Part shown: piece after piece, positions 26,665 through 35,921 of the stretch
Numbering within the stretch: position 1 is the stretch's first letter
Layout: each line of letters begins with the position of its first letter
Source: Pontibacter sp. G13
GTDB taxonomy: Bacteria; Bacteroidota; Bacteroidia; J057
Direction of reading: 5' to 3'
NCBI RefSeq assembly: GCF_031851795.1
Contig: NZ_CP134696.1
Location: 806,001-870,000, forward strand
Length of the DNA: 64,000 nucleotides
Position numbers and translations under genes: made by a program
The notes under the pieces: generated by a model
Databases searched by the model: none
Told to the model about the DNA's origin: nothing
The model's input: only the letters and a program-made list of their open reading frames with translations

Positions 26665-26692
26665 AAAGGCCATCTCCGAAGAGACAGCCTTT
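26665..26692 (-). terminator. Terminator of the giant surface-protein gene
   Basis: On the minus strand a 12-bp stem (AAAGGCTGTCTC / GAGATGGCCTTT, one mismatch) closes a very stable TTCG tetraloop. It lies about 40 bp after the stop codon at 26734. The T-tract is short. Confidence 0.7.
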
Positions 26693-26733
26693 CTTGAATG
26701 GTGATTGATATCTACGCTATGTCATTGTATTGA

Positions 26734-29700
26734 CTATTCGACTTTCTGGAAAACGCTCGACAGCATTCCCTCCTCGGTCATCACTTGCAGATGGTAGGTG
26801 CCGCCTGCATCCACCTCGCTCAAGTCAATCTTCCAGGTAGTCTGGCCATTTCGGAGTTCAACATTCCCCGTCAATACGATTCGCCCTTGAAGATCCAAGA
26901 TGCGGAAGGTGCCTGCTCCCATTTTGGAATCGGTGATTTTGGCCGTCAGTACCGAAGCTGCTGGCACCGGATACACGGTCAATTCTGGCTCACCTGCTTG
27001 CATGGTCCGAGGCGACGTTCCTCCACTGGACTGCGGAATAAACCCGGCATCGAATTGCGTGAACACCTGGCTTCCTTGAGTAGCTTGGAAGGTCGGAGTC
27101 ATTCCATCGACCAAGGCAGCATCAGAATCCGCAGCAGGATTGGCGCCCTGGTTGGCTGGTGAACGACCATAATTGGCTGGCAATACAAATTCGAGTTTCA
27201 CCGGAATATCAGCAGGAACCCCTGTGAAGGTGGCAAACCCGGAAAGGCCGGAAACGGTCGACTGTAGCTCTTGGCCATTGGCATCCAGCAACTTCACGAG
27301 TGCCCCAAAGATCGGCGTCTCTCCGGCATCTTGCTTTCCGTCTCCATCCAGATCTTTCCAGACATAGGCCTCTACTGCGGCTGGACCAAAGAATCCGGCG
27401 TCCACGGTATCGATGGTTCCATTGCCTCTATCCAATTGGAAGGCTGCGGTTTTGCCATCCGGAAGCTCTGCATCGGAGTCACGGTTCTGATCGAAGTATG
27501 TATTTTCCGGAGCGCGTGCATGACCGGATTTCGCATCGAATTGGAGTTTCACCGGAGCATCTGCCGGAACGCCTGTAAAGGTGGCAATTCCAGAACCGTC
27601 AGATACGGTTGATTGAAGCAGCTGATCATTGTTGTCCAGCAGTTTCACTGGAGATCCAGCGATTGGGGTTTCCCCTGCATCTTGCTTGCCATTGCCGTTC
27701 AGGTCGTTCCAGACGTAGGCGAGGATGGTACCGGGTGAATAGAATCCTGCATCTACATGTTCGAAGACTTGATTTCCCTGAGTCGCTTGGAAGAGGGCAG
27801 TCCTGCCATCTGCTGGATCTGCGTCGGAGTCAATGGCCGGATTGGACACGGCCATAAGCGGCGATCTTCCGTGTCCGGTCATATCTACAAATTCCAATTG
27901 GACAGGCTGGTCCGCGGGAACATCGGAGAATGCAATCTCTCCATTGGCATCGGTGGAGAGCAATTGAAGCTGTGCTCCTCCAGCATCGAGCAATTTGACC
28001 ATCGCGCCCGGAATCCCCGGTTCTCCGGCATCTTGTTTTCCATTTCCATTGGTGTCGTCCCAAACTCGGGATTCAACCGTGCCCGGAGACAAGAACCCTG
28101 CATCGTACTGGATGAGGAATTTCTTGGCCTTGGTCGTGAAGACAATGGTTTGGCTGGTAGTTGGATCTACATCGGAGTCGTTGTAGTCGCCAAGGCTTTG
28201 GTCCAGTCCTGCGAATCCATGATCCACCGGACGCACGAATTCAAGCTTCACCTGAAGTCCTCCCTGAAGATCCACGAAGTTGATGTAGCCTTTGGAATTG
28301 GTCGTGCCTTGTTCGAGTACTTGATTGGTAGGCGAAAGGAGTTTCACCACCACGTCTGGAATGCCCGGCTCGAAGCCGTCCTGCTTTCCATTGCCATTTT
28401 GATCATCCCACACATAGGAGGTAATATGGGCCAGATTGGGATCATAGGCCAGCAAACAGTCTGCTTCTTTATCTTGGTTGATATCCAGTTCAGGGAATCC
28501 ACAGCCACAATCCCCCGGGGCGATTTTGTCCGCATCCGCTGGACAAAGGTCATCACAATCGAGTGTTCCGTCGCCATCACTGTCGACATCTGCCACCCCA
28601 CAGCCGCAAGCTCCTGCGACGATCTTGTTCGGATCGCTTGGGCATTCATCCAAACAATCTAGTGTGCCGTCACCGTCCGTGTCTGTATCCGCTACGCCAC
28701 ACCCGCAGTTTCCAGCGGCAATTTTGTTCGGGTCAGTCGGGCAGGCATCCGCGCAGTCGGCGGTGCCATCGCCGTCCGTGTCTGTATCCGCCACGCCACA
28801 GCCGCAATCTCCAGCGGCGATCTTGTTTGGATCGGCCGGACAGGCATCCGCACAATCGGCGGTCCCATCACCGTCTGAATCCGTATCAGCCACGCCACAG
28901 CCGCAATCTCCAGCGACGATCTTGTTCGGGTCGGTCGGGCAGGCGTCAGCGCAGTCGGCGGTCCCATCACCGTCTGAATCCGTATCAGCCACGCCACAGC
29001 CGCAATCTCCAGCGACGATCTTGTTCGGGTCGGTCGGGCAGGCGTCAGCGCAGTCGGCGGTCCCATCACCATCCGTGTCTGTATCCGCTACGCCACAGCC
29101 ACAGTCTCCAGCAGCGATCTTGTAAGGATCAGTCGGGCAGGCGTCAGCGCAATCGGCGGTGCCATCGCCGTCCGTATCCGTATCAGCCACGCCACAACCG
29201 CAGTCTCCAATGGCGATTTTGTTCGGGTCGGTCGGGCAGGCGTCGTTGCAGTCGGCGGTGCCATCACCGTCCGTGTCCGTATCCGCTACGCCACAGCCAC
29301 AGTCTCCAGCGGCGATCTTGTTCGGGTCAGTCGGGCAGGCATCCGCGCAGTCGGCGGTGCCATCGCCGTCCGTGTCTGTATCCGCTACGCCACAGCCACA
29401 ATCTCCAGCAGCGATTTTGTTCGGGTCAGTCGGGCAGGCGTCATTGCAGTCGGCGGTGCCATCGCCGTCCGTGTCCGTATCTGCTACGCCACAACCGCAG
29501 TCTCCAGCGGCGATTTTGTTCGGGTCAGTCGGGCAGGCATCCGCGCAGTCGGCGGTGCCATCGCCGTCCGTGTCCGTATCTGCTACGCCACAACCGCAGT
29601 CTCCAGCGGCGATTTTGTTCGGGTCAGTCGGGCAGGCATCCGCGCAGTCGGCGGCGCCATCGCCGTCCGTGTCTGTATCCGCTACGCCACAACCACAGTC

Positions 29701-31995
29701 TCCAGCGGCGATCTTGTTCGGGTCAGTTGGGCAGGCGTCCGCGCAGTCTGCGGTGCCATCGCCGTCCGTGTCCGTATCCGCTACACCACAACCGCAGTCT
29801 CCAGCGGCGATCTTGTTCGGGTCGGTCGGGCAGGCATCCGCGCAGTCGGCGGTGCCATCGCCGTCCGTGTCTGTATCTGCTACGCCACAACCGCAGTCTC
29901 CAGCGGCGATCTTGTTCGGGTCAGTCGGGCAGGCATCCGCGCAGTCTGCGGTGCCATCGCCGTCCGTGTCTGTATCCGCTACGCCACAACCGCAGTCTCC
30001 AGCGGCGATCTTGTTCGGGTCATTCGGGCAGGCATCCGCGCAGTCGGCGGTGCCATCTCCGTCGGAATCGGTATCCGCTACGCCACAACCACAGTCTCCA
30101 GCAGCGATCTTGTTCGGGTCGGTCGGGCAGCCATCGTTGCAGTCGGCGGTGCCATCGCCGTCCGTGTCCGTATCGGCTACTCCACAACCGCAAGTGCCGG
30201 GAGCTGTTTTGGCAGGATCTAATGGACATTGATCGTTGCAATCCAAGGTGCCATCGCCGTCGGAATCCGTATCCGCTACGCCACAGCCACAAGTGCCGGG
30301 AGCCGTTTTGGCAGGATCTAATGGACATAAGTCAGCACAGTCCGGTGTACCATCACCATCGGAATCCGTGGATTGGATGGTCAATGAAATCGTGTAGGTA
30401 ACCTCGCATCCATCGGAATCGGTAATCACTGCTGTGTAGGTACCAGAAGTCGTGTAGGTTTTCCCGTCGGGGGCCGTGTAGGAACCACAGGCAGATGGAG
30501 ATATACTGAAGGTTTTTGTGCAGCCACTGCTGTATTTGGCAAGGAAACCATCCTCAAAGGTACTCGTGGCAGTTTTGTTCAGGACAGTGGCAGTAGGATC
30601 GAAATCAATGGTGTTGTCGAATTGTCCAGCCACAAACAGGCTATTGGTTCCATCTATATCTATGCCGTAGCCAGCCTCAGAACTGGTCGAACCCAGGGCA
30701 TGACTCCATTGATACACACCATTGGTGGTGAAGGCATTGATGAATGCATCATTGCTCCCAGCGGTCGATTTGCTTGCAGTTCCGCTTCCCGGATCGAAAT
30801 CCACAGTTCCATTGAATCGACCGATCACATAGACATTGCCGTTTCCATCTACAGCCACGCCATATCCTCGATCGTCATTGGTGCTACTCCCAAATCCGTG
30901 TCCCCAAGCATAGGCACCGGAGGAGGTCAATTTCCCCAAGAAAACGTCGTAGGAGCCATTGGAGGTTTTCGCAGCGACGGTATAGGTGGGATCGAAATAG
31001 AAGGTTTCGCGAAATCGACCGGTATAGTAAATGGAATTGTCACTTCCCAAAGCCAGTCCATATCCTCTTTCGGTATTGGAACCGCCCATTCTGCGTCCCC
31101 AGACATAGCCACCAGATGCGGTGAGTTTCTGTACAAAGACATCATAGGACGAACCACCGGGAGGGGTAGACTTGTTGTCTGTCCCTGAATTTGGGTTCAT
31201 GTCCAGCGTCCCGCTATTGGTATCCCCAAAGATGAGCACATCCCCGTTGGAATCGACCGCCACCTCGATGGCTGCTTCTGTGCCTGTATTCCCGATTACC
31301 CTCACCCACAATTCCACCCCGGCACTTGAGACCTTCAGAACATAGACATCCGAAGAGTTACTCACAGATGAAGCCACGGATACAGAGCCAAAGGTCGTGG
31401 CTCCCTGATAGGAACCTACCACATAGATACTTCCATCAGCTGCTACGGCGATCCCGTTGGCAAATAGATTGGAGTTTCCGCCATAGTTCTGGACCCATTG
31501 GAGAACGCCAGCACTATTGAATTTCTGTAGGAACACGTTGTTGCCACTACCAGAGCTGATGGCCGAGGTTCCAGCGCCCGGATTGAAATCTACATTGGTA
31601 CCATTGAAGGTACCCATCGTGTAGACGTTTCCGGAGGCATCCACCGCCAAATGATCTCCTTGATTGGCGACATTCCCTTCCATTGCATAAGCCCAGAGCG
31701 GATTGCCATTGGAATCATATTTGATCAAAAAGCGATTGCCGTCGGTATCATAGATCGTGATGGTCCCTACTGTGAGGGTCCCTTGGAAATATCCAGTTGC
31801 GTACACATGATTATTGGCATCGGCGACTACGCTGTAAATGACAGCATCGCCGCTAGCGCTAGAGTTGGCAGGTCCAATGGTTTGAACCCATTCGGCTGGC
31901 AAAGCCGATTGAGCAGAAGCAAGTTGCAGGGACAAACAGCCCATCAGCAACAAACAGAGGCTAGCCAGGGAGCGCCTCCAAACGGTTGAGTCCAT
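26734..31995 (-). CDS. Giant T9SS-exported surface protein with TSP3 array
   Basis: A 1753-residue surface or adhesin-like protein. A signal peptide (MDSTVWRRSLASLCLLLMGC, then LSLQLASAQ) is followed by about residues 35-495 with repeated beta-propeller blades of the SBBP type (phrases such as GNVYVIGRFNGTVDFDPGSG). Next comes a Cys-containing linker (ACGSYTAPDGKTYTTSG). Residues about 543-1180 are 18 thrombospondin type-3 units of 33 residues (DTDGDGTADC-ADACPTDPNK), which bind calcium. Four SdrD-B-like domains (YVWDDQNGNGKQD and relatives) occupy about 1190-1650, and a type A sorting domain (ELTVYPVPAASV, then FRILDLQGRIV) ends the protein. It is exported through the type IX system and held on the surface. 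The YPVP form of the sorting motif differs slightly from the usual YPNP. Confidence 0.95.
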   Translation of the reverse strand: MDSTVWRRSLASLCLLLMGCLSLQLASAQSALPAEWVQTIGPANSSASGDAVIYSVVADANNHVYATGYFQGTLTVGTITIYDTDGNRFLIKYDSNGNPLWAYAMEGNVANQGDHLAVDASGNVYTMGTFNGTNVDFNPGAGTSAISSGSGNNVFLQKFNSAGVLQWVQNYGGNSNLFANGIAVAADGSIYVVGSYQGATTFGSVSVASSVSNSSDVYVLKVSSAGVELWVRVIGNTGTEAAIEVAVDSNGDVLIFGDTNSGTLDMNPNSGTDNKSTPPGGSSYDVFVQKLTASGGYVWGRRMGGSNTERGYGLALGSDNSIYYTGRFRETFYFDPTYTVAAKTSNGSYDVFLGKLTSSGAYAWGHGFGSSTNDDRGYGVAVDGNGNVYVIGRFNGTVDFDPGSGTASKSTAGSNDAFINAFTTNGVYQWSHALGSTSSEAGYGIDIDGTNSLFVAGQFDNTIDFDPTATVLNKTATSTFEDGFLAKYSSGCTKTFSISPSACGSYTAPDGKTYTTSGTYTAVITDSDGCEVTYTISLTIQSTDSDGDGTPDCADLCPLDPAKTAPGTCGCGVADTDSDGDGTLDCNDQCPLDPAKTAPGTCGCGVADTDTDGDGTADCNDGCPTDPNKIAAGDCGCGVADTDSDGDGTADCADACPNDPNKIAAGDCGCGVADTDTDGDGTADCADACPTDPNKIAAGDCGCGVADTDTDGDGTADCADACPTDPNKIAAGDCGCGVADTDTDGDGTADCADACPTDPNKIAAGDCGCGVADTDTDGDGAADCADACPTDPNKIAAGDCGCGVADTDTDGDGTADCADACPTDPNKIAAGDCGCGVADTDTDGDGTADCNDACPTDPNKIAAGDCGCGVADTDTDGDGTADCADACPTDPNKIAAGDCGCGVADTDTDGDGTADCNDACPTDPNKIAIGDCGCGVADTDTDGDGTADCADACPTDPYKIAAGDCGCGVADTDTDGDGTADCADACPTDPNKIVAGDCGCGVADTDSDGDGTADCADACPTDPNKIVAGDCGCGVADTDSDGDGTADCADACPADPNKIAAGDCGCGVADTDTDGDGTADCADACPTDPNKIAAGNCGCGVADTDTDGDGTLDCLDECPSDPNKIVAGACGCGVADVDSDGDGTLDCDDLCPADADKIAPGDCGCGFPELDINQDKEADCLLAYDPNLAHITSYVWDDQNGNGKQDGFEPGIPDVVVKLLSPTNQVLEQGTTNSKGYINFVDLQGGLQVKLEFVRPVDHGFAGLDQSLGDYNDSDVDPTTSQTIVFTTKAKKFLIQYDAGFLSPGTVESRVWDDTNGNGKQDAGEPGIPGAMVKLLDAGGAQLQLLSTDANGEIAFSDVPADQPVQLEFVDMTGHGRSPLMAVSNPAIDSDADPADGRTALFQATQGNQVFEHVDAGFYSPGTILAYVWNDLNGNGKQDAGETPIAGSPVKLLDNNDQLLQSTVSDGSGIATFTGVPADAPVKLQFDAKSGHARAPENTYFDQNRDSDAELPDGKTAAFQLDRGNGTIDTVDAGFFGPAAVEAYVWKDLDGDGKQDAGETPIFGALVKLLDANGQELQSTVSGLSGFATFTGVPADIPVKLEFVLPANYGRSPANQGANPAADSDAALVDGMTPTFQATQGSQVFTQFDAGFIPQSSGGTSPRTMQAGEPELTVYPVPAASVLTAKITDSKMGAGTFRILDLQGRIVLTGNVELRNGQTTWKIDLSEVDAGGTYHLQVMTEEGMLSSVFQKVE
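28455..30370 (-). repeat. 99-bp tandem repeat array encoding thrombospondin-3 units
   Basis: Eighteen full 33-codon units plus partial flanking units lie in tandem inside the giant surface-protein gene. Most differ by only one or two residues (A/N at the DAC position, IAA/IVA/IAI, one PYK, one DGAADC) and are nearly identical in DNA. Outer units at both ends are the most divergent, the pattern expected from unequal crossing over in the centre. The array keeps long frames open on the opposite strand. Confidence 0.95.
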
Positions 31996-32399
31996 GATAA
32001 GTGGGATGGTTTGAGGATAAGAAGCTTTTCGGCTCTGGCTCTATGGGCTATCCATTCCCCCTTTTCCAGTTTTTTGGGCGGTCTTTTGGGCATATCTATT
32101 TACTTCCACCCCCAATTGAATCCGTCAAAATCTGAATCAGGCTTCTTTCAAGTCCCGAGCACAGAACTTCCAAAACTTTCGATGATTTGTGTAATGGTCT
32201 AGGAAAATGTCATCTATAGGAAATCCATCATACAATGATATAAACATTCTGAAATAACTTTTTTTTGACATAGGTAAAATTTTCAAAACAGATATAAAGC
32301 GGGGTATCTCCCCCCACGGAAAGTATGGGTGGAGCCTAAAAATAAATGACTACCGCCGTTCGAATTGCGAACGGATGTTTACAAGCAGGAGAGATTCTT
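31996..32399. other. Gene-free region upstream of the giant gene
   Basis: This 404-bp region lies between the start of the giant surface-protein gene and the end of queG (both minus). It must hold the promoter of the giant gene. It has a run of eight T (about 32261-32268) and is AT-rich near 32200-32300. I see no gene, repeat or clear terminator for the long plus-strand frames. Confidence 0.45.
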
Positions 32400-33341
32400 T
32401 CAAGCGGAATCGTCAGGAGAGAAGCCCAAAAATTTGAGGTTGCCCTTCATCTTGTCCCATTTGACCCGGTTCATGGCGGTCTTCTTGGTGAGTTTCTTGA
32501 AGGTCTTTTCGGTGATTTCCTCCCAATCTCCGCGGGTATATCCCGCTAGTTGTAGCGGTGCAAATTCTCCTCCTTCATGCGGGATCGAGAAGCGATTCCA
32601 GGGACATACCTCTTGGCAAATATCGCACCCATACGCCCATCCATCCATCTTGCCAGCAAAAGCCTCGGGGATATCCTCTCGCAACTCAATGGTCAGGTAG
32701 GAGATGCATTTATTGGAATCGATCTGATATGGTGCCAATGCGTCGGTGGGGCAGGCATCGATACATCGTGTGCAAGTTCCGCAGTAGTCCTTGATCGGGC
32801 CATCGTACTCCAGTTCCAGATCAAGGATGATCTCTCCGATGAAAAACCAGCTTCCTTTGTGCGGAGAAATGAGGTTGGTGTGCTTGCCGATCCATCCCAA
32901 GCCACTGCGTTTGGCCCAAGCCTTGTCCATTACGGGAGCGGAATCGACAAATACCCGACCGGGAATCTCTGTTCCCATCCATGCGTGAATGTCCCGAAAC
33001 AGCTCGTACAGTTTGCGCTTGAGGACCTTGTGGTAATCCTCTCCCCAGGCATATCGAGAGACTTTTGGGGCGTCATCGGGCTGGTGGTCTTGTGGCTGAG
33101 GCAGGTAATTGTGGATGACGGAGATGACAGACTTGGCGCCTTCGACCAGCAATCTTGGATCTACCCGCTTGTCGAAATGATTGGCAAGCCAGTCCATTTT
33201 GCCGTGGCGTTCCTCTGTGAGGAATTGTTCCAAATCTCGGGCTTCTGGTTCGAGGAAGGTCGCCTCTGAAATCCCCACCAAATCAAATCCCATCTCGGTG
33301 GCCCGCGCCTTGATCTTCGCCGTGATCGCCTGCTTGTCCAT
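32400..33341 (-). CDS. queG: Epoxyqueuosine reductase QueG
   Basis: A 313-residue iron-sulfur enzyme that reduces epoxyqueuosine in tRNA to queuosine, using a cobalamin cofactor. The start at 33341 gives MDKQAITAKIKARATEMGFD, the usual opening. FVDSAPVMDKAWAKRSGLGW contains the family's catalytic Asp (Asp133). The two [4Fe-4S] sites are CGTCTRCIDACPTDAL (Cys187, 190, 193, 197) and GCDICQEVCPWNRF (Cys239, 242, 246), with an extra Cys in KCISYLTIELR. The phrase CPWNR and the YCGTC motif fix the family. The C-terminus lacks the extra HEAT-like domain found in some QueG. It follows no other queuosine gene in the window. Confidence 0.97.
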   Translation of the reverse strand: MDKQAITAKIKARATEMGFDLVGISEATFLEPEARDLEQFLTEERHGKMDWLANHFDKRVDPRLLVEGAKSVISVIHNYLPQPQDHQPDDAPKVSRYAWGEDYHKVLKRKLYELFRDIHAWMGTEIPGRVFVDSAPVMDKAWAKRSGLGWIGKHTNLISPHKGSWFFIGEIILDLELEYDGPIKDYCGTCTRCIDACPTDALAPYQIDSNKCISYLTIELREDIPEAFAGKMDGWAYGCDICQEVCPWNRFSIPHEGGEFAPLQLAGYTRGDWEEITEKTFKKLTKKTAMNRVKWDKMKGNLKFLGFSPDDSA

Positions 33342-33446
33342 ACGCCAAAATTGGGGAGGAAACACGATTATTCCTAAGATCCGCGAGGATTGGCGGTGAG
33401 AGATTGCATGCGAATCCGTACATTTCCGGAAAGGAATCCTTCATAC

Positions 33447-33974
33447 ATGCGTTCCATTTCCAGATTAATTTTTTCGCTATGCTGGCTCTTTGGCTCGATA
33501 TCGAGCCTATGGGCCCAACCCTCATTTCCGGAAGGAAGGCCAGGGGTCGACTCGATGCTCAATTATATCCTCCACCATTCCTATGAGGATGTGGAAGCCC
33601 TGAGTGATGAATTATGGCCGGACCGGGCAGATTGCGAGGCGGTCTTTGGGCCGGTTTTCGGAGAAAAGGCGTATCGGTTTCAGCGCAAGGTCAGGCGCAA
33701 AACCCAGATGGTGATCCGGCCAAGAGGGGAAGACCAGACGAGCTATTTGATCTGGGAAACTGATTCTGTGGGACTGGCGGAATATTCGGGGGATGCTCCA
33801 GCTTTTCCGGGGGGCTATCGGGAAATCGGCCATTATCTCCGAGCGGGGTATCCGATCTATCGGTTCAAATTTGTGAAGCCGGGCGAGCATCGGGGTGCAG
33901 TCTACGATGTACTCGTGTATGTCAATGGCCGTTGGAAAATGATCCATCGTCCTTGGATGATCACGGTGGAATAG
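33447..33974 (+). CDS. Secreted protein of unknown function
   Basis: A 175-residue protein. The start at 33447 gives a signal peptide (MRSISRLIFSLCWLFGSISS, cleaved near LWAQ); the frame opens 57 bp upstream in the queG intergenic region. The mature protein begins PSFPEGRPGVDSMLNYILHH, and continues with a block ending YDVLVYVNGRWKMIHRPWMI. This last segment is the style of a small periplasmic immunity- or stress-type domain with a 'vngrWk-i' beta hairpin. It is divergent from queG with 105 bp between starts. Function unknown. Confidence 0.75.
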   Translation: MRSISRLIFSLCWLFGSISSLWAQPSFPEGRPGVDSMLNYILHHSYEDVEALSDELWPDRADCEAVFGPVFGEKAYRFQRKVRRKTQMVIRPRGEDQTSYLIWETDSVGLAEYSGDAPAFPGGYREIGHYLRAGYPIYRFKFVKPGEHRGAVYDVLVYVNGRWKMIHRPWMITVE

Positions 33975-33986
33975 GGAAAATTTCGG

Positions 33987-34214
33987 GTGCGGCTGGCAGG
34001 TGTGGCGTGAGCGGGCGTAATGGCGCGACTTCAGGAGCGGTCCGAGGCATTTGGGAGGAAGAGTTGGGATTGGATGATTGTTCCGCACCAAAAGGAAATT
34101 CAGCCAAGGAATAAATCGCCGAGGACGGAGCGCAGCGAACCCATGCAGCACGCGACCCCGCGAATCATTTGCCAAGGGGAAGCCCTATTCTAAGCTCGCG
34201 GGGGCACGCCCAAA
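33987..34214 (+). repeat. Dispersed intergenic element, copy D
   Basis: The ends are GTGCGGCTGGCAGGTGTGGC and CGCGGGGGCACGCCCAAAT; the core is GAGGACGGAGCGCAGCGAAC followed by CCATG and ACCCCGCGA. It lies between convergent genes, 12 bp after a stop codon, and is followed within 32 bp by the tandem terminator array. Confidence 0.85.
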
Positions 34215-34245
34215 TGCTCCAACAATCAAGACAATAAAGAATAAC

Positions 34246-34413
34246 GGGAGCCCACAAAGGAGAGTAGGAAAAAAAATGGAAGGGAGCCCACAAGAGAGAG
34301 TAGGGAAAAAAATGGAAGGGAGCCCACAAGGGAGAGTAGGAAAAAAAAATGGAAGGGAGCCCACAAAGGAGAGTAGGGAAAAAAATGTAAGGGAGCCCAC
34401 AAGGGGCTCCCTT
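34246..34413 (-). repeat. Tandem array of a terminator half-stem, five units of 36-37 bp
   Basis: Units begin GGGAGCCCACAA at 34246, 34282, 34318, 34355 and 34391 on the plus strand. The first four continue with a purine-rich spacer and a run of seven to nine A before TGGAAG or TGTAAG. Read on the minus strand, each unit after the first is the 3' arm of the adjacent gene's terminator followed by its T-tract. Length changes in the A-run make some periods 37 bp. Confidence 0.9.
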
Positions 34414-34414
34414 A
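34384..34414 (-). terminator. Rho-independent terminator of the glycosyltransferase gene
   Basis: On the minus strand GTAAGGGAGCC / GGCTCCCTTAC form an 11-bp stem followed by an A and seven T. It lies 33 bp after the stop codon and is the first, complete unit of the array. Confidence 0.85.
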
Positions 34415-34447
34415 CACATTTGAATGGGGGAAGACGCTCCACCATCC

Positions 34448-35716
34448 TTATTTTTTCATGATGGCCTCGGCATAATTTTCCCAGGACATGGTTTCGGCGG
34501 CTTTGGCGACGTTGGCGCGGTCGATGGGATGATCGATGAATTTGAGCATCTGTTCGGCCATGGAATCGATGTTTTCGGGCTCTGCGAGGTAACCATTGAA
34601 TCCATCTTTGACAGTCTCGGGGAAGTGCCCGACATTGGTAGCCAAGACTGGCATCTCGAAGTTGTACGCCAAGGATTCCACGCCAGAAGGAGTCGCCGTG
34701 AGGTAGTAGGTCAAGATTGCGTCAGACACCTGAAAATAGCGATGCACCTCCTCGTTGGGGACAAATTCATTGACGATGACTGTGTGGTCCTGAATGCCCA
34801 GCTCGTCCACGAGTGCGAGCGGATTGTACTGGCGCTCGTCGTCGCTCTTGCGTAGGAAAAGCTTCTTGGCGGTGCCAAAAAGTGCCTGTTTGAGCTTGGT
34901 GGACCATTTGGAGCTATCGAGGGTGTTCCAGAAGGATTCGCCCACAATCAGGAGTGAAACGTCCTTGCGCTGCTCCAAGACCTTGGCAAACGCGGGTATC
35001 ACGTTGTGCAAGCCTTTGTACTTCCGGATGAACCCAAAGTACAGGAACACATTCTCCTGAAGGCCCATTTCCTTTTTCACGCCTTCGAGATCGAAGTTGG
35101 GATCAGGCTGAAACAGGTTGTAGACCGGGTGGTAAAGCTTGATGACGGACTTGGACTTGCCCGAAGCCCGATCGCCAGATTCGTTGACGACAAAATCCAG
35201 CTTAGGCAGGGTTGCCTGCAATTCTTCCGCGGTCTTGTAGGCGTGAACCACATAGGTATCCGCGGCTTCCAATCCGTAGCGCGTGAAATATTTATCCAAC
35301 ACGGAAGCCTCTTTCTGCACCAACACGTGGACATCGAAAATGACCTCAATGTCGGTGTTTTTCTTGAGCATGCGGGCAATCCGTCCCATCGGCAATCCCT
35401 GAAGCGCGATGGCCCACTGGAAGACCACCTTGTCAGGATTGAGGCTTTTGATGAACTCGTAAGTTTCCTTCCAAGTACCCGGTTTGTTGTAGTTGGTCAG
35501 GTAAGTCACCTCGATGTTGGTGCCTTCCAGAAAGCTGGATTTGCTGGATCGGTCCACAAAATCCCGTGGGATGATGGCGGGATACTGCTGGGTCCAAGAC
35601 ACGATATGCACCTCGGTATCAGGCATGTTGGCGAGTGCCTTGGCGAGTGCGGTATTGTAGTTGGCGATCCCCCCTTTGAACATGGGTCCGGGGCCAAAAC
35701 AGACAACTTTCTTCAT
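34448..35716 (-). CDS. Family 4-like glycosyltransferase
   Basis: A 422-residue GT-B fold glycosyltransferase that transfers a sugar from a nucleotide sugar, probably in the synthesis of a surface glycan. The N-terminal half begins VVCFGPGPMFKGGIANYNTA (Gly-rich loop) and the C-terminal half has YFGFIRKYKGLHNVIPAF and the donor-binding region VSDAILTYYLTATPSGVESL with EMPVLATNVGHFPETV, in which the Glu and the Pro-Ser-Gly loop match the GT4 E-x7-E region. The intervening segment is short. It is followed by the tandem terminator array. No other glycan genes are nearby, so the product is unknown. Confidence 0.9.
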   Translation of the reverse strand: MKKVVCFGPGPMFKGGIANYNTALAKALANMPDTEVHIVSWTQQYPAIIPRDFVDRSSKSSFLEGTNIEVTYLTNYNKPGTWKETYEFIKSLNPDKVVFQWAIALQGLPMGRIARMLKKNTDIEVIFDVHVLVQKEASVLDKYFTRYGLEAADTYVVHAYKTAEELQATLPKLDFVVNESGDRASGKSKSVIKLYHPVYNLFQPDPNFDLEGVKKEMGLQENVFLYFGFIRKYKGLHNVIPAFAKVLEQRKDVSLLIVGESFWNTLDSSKWSTKLKQALFGTAKKLFLRKSDDERQYNPLALVDELGIQDHTVIVNEFVPNEEVHRYFQVSDAILTYYLTATPSGVESLAYNFEMPVLATNVGHFPETVKDGFNGYLAEPENIDSMAEQMLKFIDHPIDRANVAKAAETMSWENYAEAIMKK

Positions 35717-35921
35717 GCGACTAACGCGTAAACGGGTATTGGGTAAAATCGGAATGCTGAAAGGAATCGGTCAGCCGATCGCCTTTCAGCATTCGCGGGG
35801 TGAATTTACTAAATATTCCGAGGTTTCGGATACCTTGGGCTGGTAGAAACGGCCCGAATGATGTGGGAGGTTTGTGGAAGCGCAGGCTGGATGTGTCCTA
35901 CTTGGGATGGAATCGTGTGGA

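Noticed and set aside
28563-30401. A 612-codon plus-strand frame (and a 357-codon one at 29159-30232) antisense to the giant surface protein
   Set aside because: The frames are open only because the 99-bp repeat has strongly biased composition. The translations are monotonous Arg/His/Cys-rich or Ser/Pro-rich repeats without any domain, and the minus strand encodes clear thrombospondin-3 units.
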